In this document: positions 1 to 11,500 of the stretch, one piece after another
How the letters are laid out: the number at the start of each line of letters is the position of its first letter
Position numbering within the stretch: the stretch's first letter is position 1
Notes under the pieces: generated by a model
Told to the model about the DNA's origin: nothing
What the model saw: the letters and a program-made list of their open reading frames with translations, nothing else
Databases searched by the model: none
Made by a program: the position numbers and the translations under genes
NCBI RefSeq assembly: GCF_963678635.1
Contig: NC_087067.1
Location: forward strand, 54,056,233-54,120,232
DNA from: Symsagittifera roscoffensis
Lineage: Eukaryota; Xenacoelomorpha; Acoela; Convolutidae
Length of the DNA stretch: 64,000 bases
Direction of reading: 5' to 3'

Positions 1-1625
1 CAAGAAGTGGGCAGCGAGACGACGCTGGACAAATTCAAGAAGGAACTGTGGGACACAGTCGTAAGGTTTGGAGAACCGCTTCTGATAGGAACGGGCCTGG
101 ATGAGAAAGCGAGAAAAGAGCTGCTGAACAAGCTGGTAGAGCTGAAGAATTCACGATCGAAGGCCAGAGAAGAAAAATGTGAGGACAGCTCTACTCTGAA
201 ACAAAAAACTGTAGATAAAATAGTTGATGATATAAAAAGGGATAAGGTTGGGACTAGTAATATAATTAAAAGTACTAATATCCTTAAGGCTCGAGCAGGG
301 GGGAGGCAAGAGTTGGAAGGATTGGACAGAGAGGTCGAATCAGTGATGATAGCCACAACACCCTCAAGTAGAGATGTGAAGACTCGCAAGAGGAAGAGAG
401 AAGTAGAAGGATTGGGTAGTCCTTCAGTGGATGCTGTTTCGGAAGGAATTTTGAGAGAGACGGCGCCCATGGTTTTGGCTCGATGCAAGACGGCGGCATA
501 CAAGAACAGCTCGGAGCTCAGAAGACCACTTGAAGTAGAAAGGGAAACAGAGACTTCCACCAGTTTGACATCGGAGGAAGACTTCAAGCCTCAGAAGATA
601 AACGTAAAGAGAGGTTCAACGAACGGACAGACATGGGAAGTGGATATCGGCAAAGAATGGATCTCGAAGGCACATCAGGACATGGGCAAACAAGTGACGA
701 GTGATCCATTGGAGAGGAACAAGACGAGGAACACTTCCCGGACGTGGTGGGTGGCCCTCGAAACATTGAAGTAAATGGAGGACTGCTTGAAGAAGTTGGA
801 CAGTGGAGTAGCTCGCAAGCGATGCAATTGGGCCACCCAGCAAAAGGCCGAGGTTAATAAAATAGAAATGGCAAATCATCTAAAGAGGTCCTGGCAGAGT
901 TTGTTGAAGGATCATTTTGAAGAGGCGATGAGAACACCCTCATCAGCACCGCCATTAATGGCGAATCCCTTCGTTAGAACTGCAGGACAATTAATGTTCA
1001 CCTGGAGTCTGGTGGGAATAGAGTTGGAGACATTGACCTCGTATGACAGGCTGAAGTTGGGAAGCAAGAAGCTAGATGTGTATCAGGCACTGACGCAACA
1101 CGTAGCTAGGGACAATTCAGGCTTGAGCCTGGCTAGAAGAAAGGATGCCACATGTTTCTTGAGATGGACAATGTCAATGATGTCTGATAGCACCATCCTG
1201 GCATGCCACCAGAGAGCAAGCGGAAGCAAAACCATGGAAAAAAGAGTCTCAACGATCATCTTGAACGTGTATCAGAGTACAGGAATAGAAAAGGAAGATG
1301 GTTCCAGACTATCCCTAGAGAACCACAGAAAGCTAGACGAGGTACGGAGGTTTTATAGTAAGAAGTTCGAAGAAGAACATGATGTTCACCGTAACCTGGC
1401 CTTGTCAGAGCAGTATTGGAGACTCAGCGAGAAGGGGGAATACCAATACGTGTCGGGAGTAATGGGAATAGCCTACAATCCCTTCTTAGACTCAGAAACT
1501 GGAGGCGCCCACAGAAACCATGAGGTAGCGGAGCTACTGAAGTTTTGGACAGAAAGGATAATGGAAATAGACGCGGCGGAAAAAGAGGGGCCGAGCCTGG
1601 GTCTGATTCTTGAGAAATACCAGAG
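1..1625 (+). pseudogene. Older giant retrotransposon: ORF2 C-terminal region, first fragment
   Basis: The frame is open from the left edge of the window, so the element starts outside it. The frame is interrupted by TAA at 772-774 and resumes immediately with ATG at 775. The part after about position 860 resembles the end of ORF2 of the complete element (near 24730-25330). Shared short blocks include HFEEAMRT against YFEEEMRT and YVSGV against YVSGI. The first 770 bases are charged, low-complexity and diverged. At about 1615-1630 the frame is lost, although the homology continues in another frame, so a one-base indel is likely. It has no recognised domain of its own. It is a decayed copy of a diverged relative of the 4668-29066 element. 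Confidence 0.85.
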
Positions 1626-2740
1626 GTGATAAGCATACCGCGCTCAAACAAGAGAGTTGAAGTGAACATGGGCGATGGAAATAGCTTGTTAACCACGAAT
1701 TTGGGAGTGGTATGGAAGCTACTAAGACCCTCCTGGTGTCCACATCCCCACGCGAGTCTGATCGAGGAAACCACCGAGCAAGTGAGGTTAGCACCAACGG
1801 AAGATGAAGATCTGGCAAAGTTGAGTGTGCTGCATAAGCTAATCTCACCTCAGATGCAAGAGCCAGGCGAAAAGACGAGCAATCCCGGGTCAGCAAAGAA
1901 ATTGGAGCCGGGTAGCTGTCTGGATTCGACGTGTGGGAACGGAGAGCACACCTGCGATGGACGGTCATGTGTCAGGATACTGTCCTTTCAAAAGGAAGAC
2001 CTGGTCACTTGGTTCGAAGACATCACAGAAAGGGAGAAAAGTGAAGTGCAAATAGTAGCGGAGTGTTACGCGAGAACCACGGTGAATATAGCGACAGCTC
2101 TCGGATTCTTCTCGAGAATGTGTAGCCTGCAGTCGTTGGAGAGACTAGAGTCTGAACACCACTTAGTGACGGCGTTGAGCGTAGAATCATGGCCTGGGGT
2201 GTTGCAGGTGACTCAAAAACATATCCGGAGTTGGAAGGTTGGTCTCGAGGCGGAAATGGGGTTTCCCATGAGCGAAGCTTATGGCCTGCCATTGAACGCA
2301 AAATCCCTGATAGGGTCAATGATGGCCAACTTGTGCGGAAGCCACTACCCACTGCACATGGCCATGGTGGAAGCAGCCAGCCAGAGAGTACTGGTGGACA
2401 AGGCCTTCTCAGTGCCCAAGTGCGTGAGGTTGGCTCGGATATCGCATCACTCGCACAAGTTGTTGAGAAAAATCAGAGGGACAGTACCAAAAGAATTGAG
2501 AGATGACTTGAGTGAAATCTGGGGAGAAGAACTTTTGAAGTTGGAGAGAGAGAACACAAGCGATCACGAGAGACAAAACGTGATCGGAAAACCTGTGGGA
2601 AGTGCTCCAAACCTGGAAGATAACGACACGATGCATGAGAAAATGATGGAGCTTGAGCCTCTCTTGGAAGCCTCGGGGGAGCGTAACCTCAGGAGCATTG
2701 AGATCACCCATGGAGAATGCCCATGCCACTGTTGGCGCAA
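1626..2740 (+). pseudogene. Older giant retrotransposon: ORF2/3 conserved Cys region, second fragment
   Basis: This reading frame aligns with the second part of the complete element (25440-26590). Conserved short blocks include GSCL followed by CG, H and C residues (a Cys/His cluster), FSVPKCVRLAR, PLLEASG and PCHC. The nominal ORF runs on to 2834. Homology leaves this frame just after the PCHC motif (about 2730) and continues in the frame used by the next fragment, so a second frameshift lies there. Function is unknown. The conservation between two clearly diverged copies suggests that the protein was under selection while these elements were active. Confidence 0.85.
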
Positions 2741-3502
2741 ACGGTGTGGTATCCAGATCACAAGAACCTTTGCCTGGTGTGGGATATGGAAGAAATCCGG
2801 TCGATCGGACTACCGGATCACCGACAGAAGGTGACGCTCTTAGTAGTGAGTACGATGTTGGCTCTGAGATGGATAGAAGAGAATATAACGAAGTATCGGG
2901 AAGCGACGACGCCAACGGCTGAGTCAATATACGCGATAGACTACAGCAGGAGACTCGAGTTGTTTGAGACTGCGTGCAAGGTATTCGCCATACCAACGGA
3001 AGTCAGACACGTCTGGAGCCGTTTGAGGTACTTCCCATGGTTTCGGGCGACACTGACGTCTTGGTTGTACATGACAACGAAAGATCACATGAGAAAACAT
3101 CAAAAGGAAAATCGACAGTTCCAGGCCGAGATTGGGCCGGAAGTTTTCAAGAGACCCCTGTTAACCCATCGTAATGCGATTACGACAGGATGGAAGAGAG
3201 TGGGTAAAATGTCTAGAGACATTACCAAAGCGAGGGAATCGATACTAGAGGAGGACCTGGCGAAGAACGTGAGCTTGAGCCTGCACAACTCCTTTTGTTT
3301 GAACCGGGAATCTAGGGTGAAGGCACTACCCAACCAGGCAAAGAGGTTGCAAGAGCAAAGAGAATGGATGCGATCCTATGAACAGCTGAAGGCTTGGGAG
3401 GAGATTGTGATTAGCTCCGATGATGAAGAGGAACTGTTGAGACAATTTGCCGTATCTAGTACTTCAGGGTGCAGTACCTCCAAGGCGAAGAGTGCGAGAT
3501 GA
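2717..3502 (+). pseudogene. Older giant retrotransposon: ORF2/3 C-terminus, third fragment
   Basis: The downstream fragment matches the last 220 residues or so of the complete element's C-terminal frame (about 26590-27321). Shared blocks include PWFRA followed by WLY, THRNA, and LHNSFC followed by NRES. The match starts at about 2730, so the nominal ORF start at 2717 is arbitrary. The acidic/Ser-rich end differs between copies. TGA at 3500-3502 appears to be the original stop. No catalytic motif is recognisable. Confidence 0.85.
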
Positions 3503-3930
3503 GTGGGTGGTTCGAATGGATCTTGAATCTTGAGAGGGAAGGGGGGCTTGAGCGTGGATCCGGGTGAAACTTGGATTCACGAGAAAGAAATTTTAACGAA
3601 TCAAATATTGTTATTAATATATTATAGATACTATATAAATCAAAATGCTGCATGACAATTTCCTGATTGAATGGGACAAAAGAAATTTTAAATGATTGGC
3701 TTGAAAAGCGAGAATTCAAGGGTGCAGGTGTGTGCAGATTTTGATTGCTGTTTAGCGATAGTGTGGAAATTTTACATGGCTGTGAATTTTGGGGTGTAGA
3801 TAAGCTTAAGTCTGCTGCAAACTTCTGTAAATGACCACTGGCACTGTATCTTGAGCAACACTCGGTTTTCTGGGACTCACTGGCAGAAGACAGCACGCGA
3901 TGAGGACATCGATCTCGAGTCCGGGGAGTA
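3503..3930 (+). other. 3' untranslated part of the older element with polypurine tract
   Basis: This is non-coding sequence between the older element's last stop and its 3' LTR. Its last part matches the equivalent place in the younger element: ATGAGGACAT, then GTCCGGGGAGTA (3919-3930), directly followed by an LTR starting TGTG. The G-rich tract is the likely plus-strand primer. Confidence 0.75.
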
Positions 3931-4667
3931 TGTGCCAGTCGGTCATATTTGGAAGTTTTAACTTGAGAGAAGCAAAAAACACTTAATTTTGGAGTGAAAT
4001 TTAATTTTTCAAAATTTCGAATGGAGCCTGTCATGCACGATTTTCTCGCGATAACTGAAAATCAAAAAAGAGAAGTCAGAACAATCGAGTAACAATCGCG
4101 GGAAAGTTGCTAGGAAAAGTGGGAAATTGCCATTCGCAATTTCAGTCACAATAATAATCTAGAGTACAGCTGTCCCATTTGAAACAGAGACAAGCGTATT
4201 CCCACGAACTGGATTATTGTGACTTGACTGGAGTATTATTCTAAACTGGACTAGAGTGAACCTTCGGTGGAAAGGTGGACAGCTTGAGTGTCCCAATTGT
4301 TCACGAGAAACCACAGTCTAGAGTAAAAACTTGTTCTTGTTATTAAAACTGACAAACATTAAACTCATTTTAGTTACATTATTTAATTCTCGAGTTGATT
4401 ACCGACTGGAGTACTTCCCTTTCTTGAGTGTGCTGCAATGTGAGTACTTAATTTAAATTTCTAGAGTGTGTTTTACAATTGTTATGTTGAGGTAAGGCGA
4501 GTTTTAGGTTGATCCATCTGAAATGGATCAAAGTTCCACTGTCTAATAAAAAGTAACTTAACGGATTGTTCCGACCCGGTTTTTAACGGCGTTCATGTAT
4601 TTTGGGTATTTTGAGACCTAAGTACGGGGACGTTCTTAATTCTAGAGTGGGGGGATATTTTGGTAGT
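3931..4667 (+). repeat. 3' LTR of the older element, left part (interrupted)
   Basis: It begins TGTGCCAG right after the polypurine tract. It is cut at 4667 by the insertion of the 24.4-kb element and resumes at 29067. It shares the arrangement of the younger LTR: a GATCCATC hairpin (4511-4529), an A-rich stretch with AATAAA at 4545-4550, and similar sequence after it. Overall it is strongly diverged. Rejoined, the LTR would be about 909 bp, close to the 895/923 bp of the younger element. Confidence 0.85.
4159..4648 (+). repeat. Array of ten CTNGAGT motifs in the older LTR
   Basis: CTNGAGT occurs on the plus strand at 4159, 4228, 4251, 4283, 4318, 4389, 4406, 4423, 4461 and 4642. Another copy lies at 3914, just before the LTR. 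A 7-base motif with one free base is expected about 0.1 times in 490 bp. The array is absent from the younger LTR. It resembles an iterated protein-binding site, but no factor can be named. Confidence 0.7.
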
Positions 4668-4988
4668 TGTGACATTCGACCAGAATGGCCAAAATGCAAT
4701 TTATGCAGACTTCGAATTTTTAGCAGTAGGCCTTCCGAGTTGATGATTTCGAAGGATTAACGACGTTATTCGGATGATTGGCAGAACGGTGAAGGTCAGG
4801 ATATTCCCGTATTTTAAAATTTTAAATTTTCGAAGTGATGACGTAATATTTCTCAGAAGCGTCAGAAGCGGCCATTTTAGAAAAAGAACTAAGAAAAACA
4901 GAACAACTTTATCTGTGATTGCGAACAGAACGAAAATCGAGATTAAAGAAAAACGACAACGAACTACAATAGGAGAGAACGTTCCAAG

Positions 4989-5020
4989 TTGCAACTATTG
5001 TGCTGCTACAATAGTTGCAA
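4989..5020 (+). promoter_or_regulatory. Perfect 13-bp stem-loop in U3 of the LTR
   Basis: TTGCAACTATTGT (4989-5001) and its exact reverse complement (5008-5020) are separated by GCTGCT. The same stem is intact in the 3' LTR (28465-28496). It lies about 130 bp before the TATA-like box, so it may act as DNA (a binding site) or in the 3' end of the RNA. Its role is unknown. Confidence 0.7.
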
Positions 5021-5147
5021 GGCCGTTGCCAACAACGGTGAAGGGTGAGAACCAGCCTTCCTGATTGGCGTGAAATTGAACTTAAGGAGCTTGATTCACT
5101 GGATTCAAGAATCCGGAAGGGTTTCGGGACTGGAACTTTTAGCCTTT

Positions 5148-5155
5148 TATATAAA
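5148..5155 (+). promoter_or_regulatory. TATA-like box of the LTR promoter
   Basis: TATATAAA lies in the middle of the LTR and is repeated at 28624-28631 in the 3' LTR. The position fits a U3 core promoter. The transcription start is not visible from sequence. Confidence 0.55.
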
Positions 5156-5249
5156 CTTTTAGCTTCTTGTCATGTCCTGAATTGAATTTAATTAACAACT
5201 GGATTCATTTTGATAAGGATGAGAAGCTAGGAGTTGGGGGGAAAGGGTT

Positions 5250-5269
5250 GATCCATCTTCGATGGAGAT
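5250..5269 (+). promoter_or_regulatory. GATCCATC hairpin conserved in both element generations
   Basis: GATCCATC-TTC-GATGGAGA forms a short stem-loop about 100 bp after the TATA-like box. The older LTR keeps a perfect version at 4511-4529 although its surroundings have diverged. It probably lies in the R region of the RNA. A role in strand transfer or 3'-end formation is a guess. Confidence 0.5.
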
Positions 5270-5562
5270 GATGGTTTTTATCTACTGAACAAAAACAATA
5301 GTAATATAATAAGTAGTAGCCCTGTTTTTAGGAGTGACCTCGTGGTCTGGGGATACTGAGACGCAGCCATGAGCTCACTATTTTTGCATGTAATTCAGTT
5401 AATTTGAGCGTTCTGGTCGAAGCGATGTAAGAAAGACCACCGAAAAGTACTGGCTTGGTAGATACGGTGAAAAACATGCAAAGCTCTGTTTAGACGCTAG
5501 CCAGTCGTCTTAAGACTTAGTTTTGTTATCCGTCGATATGTATCTTCCGGGCGAATGTTACA

Positions 5563-8534
5563 TGTATGTTTTTATGGCGCTCCTGGGTGTTATTCTTTCA
5601 TAACATCATGACCGGCGGAACCGTTAACGAGCACTCCGCGCCGAGCGGATGCTCACATTAACGCCCTTAATAGGCCTAAACTGCCGGGGCGGAAGGGTAG
5701 TTCGGAACGCGGAAGCCTTCCGGATTACCGTGAATAGTTTTTTTAACCTAGTTAAGACCGAAAATTCACGAACCAGGAAGGGTGGGGGGAATCATGAACC
5801 CCTCATCCCCTGAGTGGTTTGTGACCAAAAACACTTAAAGATATAAGCAAAACCAAACAAAAAGTAGTATAGTACCCAAGAAAAACAAAAAACATAAAAA
5901 AATAACCGAAAAAACCAAAAACAGTAAAAAAGTAAAAAATCAGTAGAAATCATCCCTCCAGACAAGATGTGATTCAACCCCCCCGTTTGTTGTTGATAAA
6001 TATATTGTTATTACAGGCATTTATATCAGTCAGGATCGTTACGATCAGTTTTGTAGCCCGTTTGTGAGGCTTGTACTGTAGGGTTATTTGAGCATTTAAG
6101 CACGTTAATGATAAATTGCGCTCAATCCGGAAGGGTCAGCTGATTTGCGCTCAATTCGGAAGGGTCCTGGGTGAAGACCGATCCGGCAAGCAGTACAAGG
6201 AGCAACAAGAAAGGGCTCAACGACAACAACAATCGACTGTTGGGTATCGTTAACAAGTTTTGTATCCCTTTTGGTACAAAAAGTAAGATAGTAATCTGTG
6301 GGGGGCTCGACAGTGCTGCACTGTAGTGACCCTTCACCGAACTGCGAATATCCGAGTTAAGCACCTTAATTCGGATAATAAACAAAACCGGAGGGGTATA
6401 GTATTACTAATATTATTACTTATATAGCCTATATTAATAGTCTTATATCGTTTTTCAGTGAAAAACAACGAAAACAGACCGGTTTTTAGGGTCAAAATAG
6501 CGATATTTTGATCCCCCCACAAGTCGCGATTTTTGAGATATCGATATTTTTTGAAACGGAAAAAAGCACTAAGTTAGTGTGTTACATCGTAACTGCACTA
6601 CTGTAATAAGTAGAACCGGTTAACTTTAGTTCGGAAGTGGTTGGAACTAGTTTGGTACCAAAAACCAAATTTTCCCAATTTTTGATAGTAAGAAGTACTA
6701 TAAAATCAGAAAATTTTTTGAAATCTTTGAGTTAGGACAGTAAAAATAGTTGTTCGGACAACGTCCACTAGTGAATCTACGAGTTTTAAAACCCGCTACC
6801 CGAAAGCCTTCCGGGTTGCAGAGAAATCGAATATAACGTGTTTGATTTGGTGGATTCATCAATCCGGAGGGGTCCAGGTAGCATAGTTTTTCGCAAATTT
6901 TTTTTACAAAAGCGTTTTAGATCGGGTCTTTTGCATTGACCTAAAAGAGTATAGGCCTTGTGAGCTCAGATCAATAATTTTTAGGTCGAAAGGACCAGAT
7001 TTGCGGAAAAAGTTAGGCGGAACCTATAAGAGAGAAAATTTTTGAATTTGGAAAAAAGACGTTTTGGTTAATAACTTTGGAACTACAGAGCATATCGAGT
7101 CAATCTTGGTACCATTAGATCAGAAATTAGCTGAACTTACTAGTAGGAAAGAGAATTACTCGAAAAAGCGAGCGAGAAAATTTTTTGAGATTGTTTTTAG
7201 CAAATTACACAAATCCGGAGGGGTACACCCTTCACGTTTTATAAATTTTTCTGAAAAACCCTTATACCCCTAACAAAAGTTGATAGCGATTGAACTAAGT
7301 AACTTAGGACAGTTCTAGGCAAAAAGGGAGGGCTGAAGGCACAAGACAACCATAATAGAGTCGAAATTAGGCAAGTGATAAGACCCTTCACCGTTAGTGT
7401 GAATTGTCAAATATGTGCCTTAACTTCAATCCGGAGGGGTCTAGGAAAGGACCCTATACCATTCCCAGTTAATTCAAACAGCATAAAAGTAACGCAGAAC
7501 GTATCCGGAGGGGTATAAGCTGAAATTAAGAAAACTACGAAAAGCTACTTTGACAGAGGGGTCGAAATTTTTCAAAGTCAGAGGGGTCCGAATCCGGAGG
7601 GGTCTCTTTTCCACAAAACCGGAGGGGTCCGAATCCGGAGGGGTCTTATAGTTGCTAATTCGGAGGGGTCCAATCCGGAGGGGTCTATATTTTGACAGTC
7701 CGGAAGGGTCCTATTTGTGCCAATCCAGAGGGGTATTATTTTATTAAGGACTTAGGTAAACGAAAGAAAGACTAAAAAGCGAGAGGTATTAGGTTATTAA
7801 TACACAGGCTAGGTATCAGTGACTGCACTGGTAACTTGCCTTTCAAAAAGAACCAGACTAATACAAAACAGGTCCGAACTCGGATATTCGCGACACTAAG
7901 TCTAAATTAAAAAGAGCGTGACTCATTGGTGTGGATTGAAACATAATACGTTTTTGGGAAAAGTGACTGCCCTGAGGATTTTAGTAGGTCTAGCTCGGGC
8001 AGTCCGAAGGCAGAATAGGTAACACAGTACTCGGTGGGTGCAATAGACGCCCACTTGAGAAAATTACTGCCTTCAAAGTTTTGTCTGTTTGGTGCAGCAC
8101 CGAGCAGGGAAAGCTTTTTCTTTAAAAGACAGGTTCGACTATTGTACTGCGACCGACTAAGAGTACAAGACACATACGTTTTTTTTATAGAGATAATCAT
8201 ATTCTGTCATTATATATATATTTTTTTGTTTTTGTTTTGTTGTTTTTGATTTTAAATCAACGTAAACTGTGCTTGATTGGGTAGTGAATACACCATCTTT
8301 TAAATTGACTGATAACATCATATTGTGTTAGTTTCCAGATCTTTGGACCGATAATCGGTCAGTGTGAATAAATTTTGTACAAACTGTACTCTGATAACAT
8401 ACAGGGATTCGTGGTCACTATTTAATAGAATCTTGTGAAATTTATTGTGTTGTGTCATTATTATTGTTAATAAAACTATAAGGTCTCTAGTAATCGAGTT
8501 AAGTGTATAGGCATTAAAAAGTGACAAATAGAGA
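5563..8534 (+). other. Leader region between 5' LTR and Gag-Pol ORF
   Basis: Nearly 3 kb of AT-rich, non-coding sequence. No ORF here is convincing; the longest, 69 codons at 7064-7273, has no support. Its outstanding content is the repeated G-rich motif annotated separately. A TGGCGCTCCTGGG stretch (about 5575) lies 12 bases after the LTR, where a tRNA primer site would be expected, but I could not match it to a tRNA. The Gag-Pol start ATG at 8535 follows AATAGAGA. Confidence 0.7.
5687..7735 (+). repeat. Dispersed array of TCCGG(A/G)GGGT motifs in the leader
   Basis: Copies of a 12-15 base motif, consensus AATCCGGAGGGGTCC, occur near 5687, 6124, 6153, 6387, 6861, 7212, 7428, 7502, 7579, 7591, 7618, 7632, 7657, 7672, 7698 and 7722. 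All are in the same orientation with irregular spacing, and they are densest in the last 160 bp. Spacers are unrelated, so this is not a tandem satellite or a CRISPR array. The core resembles the element's polypurine tract (TCCGGGGAGT). Confidence 0.85.
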
Positions 8535-11500
8535 ATGAGTCTAGACAAGTCAAGGATACCAAAACGAGGTAATAGCTCTAGGAAATTCATACCTGAAAAG
8601 CAAAGAAAAATGATGACCGATCCTTTTGTGGATTGGATCAAGCGATCCCGGTCTGACAAAAGGGGGACGGTTTCAAGCAGAATGGTTGAAACGAGAAGTC
8701 AAAAGACCTCAGAAGAGCGAAGAGAACTGTTAGAAGTGGAGGTCAATACGGACCATACCATGAATGACAACCAGGAAGTAAATGAACTGGAAGGGAGAGG
8801 CAGAAGGCTGGCGAGTGAATCTACCCCGGTAGAACAAGGCCATGATTTTGCCACTTCCACCGGGACATTGGATCGAGAGGAGATGTCGGAACTGTCCGAC
8901 ATCTCAACTGAAGTAACGGCAACTAGAAGATCTCCGACAGACAACACTATGATGGCAGGCGGAACGGGGAAACAAACAACGTCATCATCATTCTCAGAAA
9001 GAATGAAGAACACCTTCGGAAACATCTTTCCATTCAGCATGGGAGGAGGAGCAGGAAATGACGGTGAATCCCAGGAGGAAGAGGATGAAGAGGAGCAAGG
9101 GGACTTTGGATCTCAGGTCAGCCTCAACAGTTCGATCCAGGAGAACGAGGCATACGTCGGAAGAGAGACTGGAACCATGGACAAATTTGATATAGTGACA
9201 ACGATAAGCAAAGAGGCAAACACACCAGGCCAGTCAAAAGACTTCGCGATTAGGACAAGTTCAGAGCCACAAACTGGAGAGAGTAGAACCAGAGGGCTAG
9301 GCAACGCGTTAGCGGATCCTGAAATAGATAATGAAAAGACGTCAAGACAGAGAGTCAAGGCCCGGATCTCGACCAGCACGAAGCTACCTGGGACCGACAG
9401 AGTTACATCACCACTAGTAACGCCACTCATGGATAACGGGGCAGCACTAGAGGAAGCCTTAAACAACATAGTGGGCAGTTTAGGAGAACAAAATGAACAG
9501 ATGTCGATAAGGATGAGTGAACTGGAAAGAGCAGTTCACATTGAAAGAGAAAGTCTGCGGGAAGAAATAAACCGCAACAGACAAGAAGTTGGCAGAAGCG
9601 AAAAACGCTTGAAAGAAAGAACGGACGAACATATGACGAGGAACTTGTCGCGAATGACAAGAGAGGCGGAACAGAGGGAGTTACGCTTAAGAGCCGACAT
9701 GGAGAAGTTAAGAATTCAGCAAGAGCAGTCTCTTGGGTCTCTTGACACAAAGATAGACGCGATGATGGAGAGGCGAACGCAGGCTATCATGGATAGGTTG
9801 GATGGGCTACTAAGCAGCAAGAGTGGACCAAAAGAAGGAGAGCCGAACTCGGGAGGTCCAAGCAGGGAACCGAGGGTGAACTTCAATGAACATCAAAGGA
9901 GGAAGACGTATGGATCCACTAGAGGCAGGGGCAGTTCATCAGGCTATGCCACAAAGGGTAATACAGCATGGGGCCCGAACAGTAGAGCAAGTTCAACGGG
10001 GAACAGACAAACCTCAAACGAACGACCAACGCAAGGCACACATGCGACTGGGAGAAGCGATTCTGGCAACATGAGGCATACAAGCCCGAGGAGGAGTCAC
10101 ATGGGCCAAGCGGGAAACGCTCATGGTGATTCGGATTGCAGGGATGCACCGCACACAGAGCCTTCGACAAGGTGTGAGGACACTCAAGCGGGACACTCAA
10201 GGGACGAATCTGATGGCTGTATTGATACCTGGATAGAGGTAATGAAGCTGCATTTCGAGGAAGAGGACTTGTCGGAGAGACAGGAATGCAGCGCGCTCAC
10301 CAGCAACTTAGAAGGGACAGCCCTGAACTGTGTCATGGCCAAGAAACAGTATCAACGTGACACTGCTGAGAAAATCTTCGAAATCTTGTTAAACCGTTTC
10401 GGATCAGGGGTGCAGGGGCACCAGGCGATGATGCGCTTCGAGAAACGGAGGCAACGAGAAGATGAAACAATAGACAAGTTTCTCGATGATTTGGAAATGC
10501 TGAGAAGACGCAGCCAACCGGATGAGTCAAACCGAAGGATGAACCTGGCCGTAGCCTCAAAATTCATCGATGGTGTGAAAAATTATGAACTTCGTACGAT
10601 GCTAGCAACGCATTACACACCACTATCAACTAATGCGCCAACACCGGAGGAGTTGAGGCTCAAATCAAAAGAGTATCTTTTGTTGAAACCTCCTTCGAGA
10701 TCTGGATATTACAAGAACAATTATGGCAATTTTAAGCACGGACCAGCAAACCAAGGGAACAATTGGTACAAACCGAGGGATGATATGGACAAGAGACGTT
10801 CTTGTGCTAATTGCAGTTCAACAGACCATCATGTGTCAGCATGCCCAGCTTACAAACAAGGCATGAAAGCAATAGGCTTTAGCCTCGAAGACGAAGATGC
10901 GTCAGAGTTGGATCATGAGGATTTCATGAGAGGAGTAATTGCGAACTTCGGCCCGAGGTGTTTCTTTTGTAACTTGGAAGGTCATTTTAAATCAGATTGT
11001 CCGCAATTCTGGGATGCAGTGGCAGACATCAAGCATCCAAGACATGAAGAAGCTTTGTCAGGAGTGAAAGCCAGCAAGGCTCGACTTTTGAGTGAAGCGG
11101 AGGCACGCAGAAAGGATAAACCTCAAGAGCTGGTGGCAAAGAAGATGCAAGCGGTAACAGAAGAAGCACGTGAACCGGAACCAGCAACTGCGGCCGATGA
11201 CTTCAAAATCGATTATAGGGCAGCTGCGAGGGATGCTATAAATAGAGTACAGCAGGAACTAGTGACGAAAGAGATTGAGCAAAAGGTGAAACTCGAGCTG
11301 GAGAATGAAAAATTACAGGAGCAACTGAACGCCTTTGAAGCAACGGAAGTTGAAGAGGCAAAAGCACCAAGCAGCTTGAGCATGAAACTTAATGTTATCT
11401 CTGGTCAGAGGTTCGGTATGGCACCGCAAGGAAGTAAAATACAATCGATAATCTCGGTGGCAGGGCATCAGGTAATCAGAAATCTGAGTGAACCATCTGA

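Larger units (their letters stand above)
4668..5562 (+). repeat. 5' LTR of the 24.4-kb element
   Basis: 895 bp, from TGTGACA to TGTTACA. It matches 28144-29066 almost exactly. Compared with the 3' LTR it lacks 28 bp, between short GTCGA repeats near 5420. It contains a TATA-like box, two hairpins and one copy of the ATCCGGAAGGGT motif (5111-5122) that is repeated in the leader. Confidence 0.95.

Noticed and set aside
4774-5064. 96-codon ORF repeated in both LTRs
   Set aside because: It recurs only because the LTRs are duplicates; composition is basic and low-complexity, and it overlaps the U3 hairpin.
5575-5592. tRNA primer-binding site TGGCGCTCCTGGG
   Set aside because: It starts with TGG and lies near the LTR end, but it is 12 bases away and its complement does not look like a tRNA 3' end with a proper T stem. 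Kept only as a remark.
7579-7735. CRISPR-like array in the leader
   Set aside because: The repeats are short and unevenly spaced, spacers vary from a few bases to hundreds, and the sequence is inside an animal retrotransposon.
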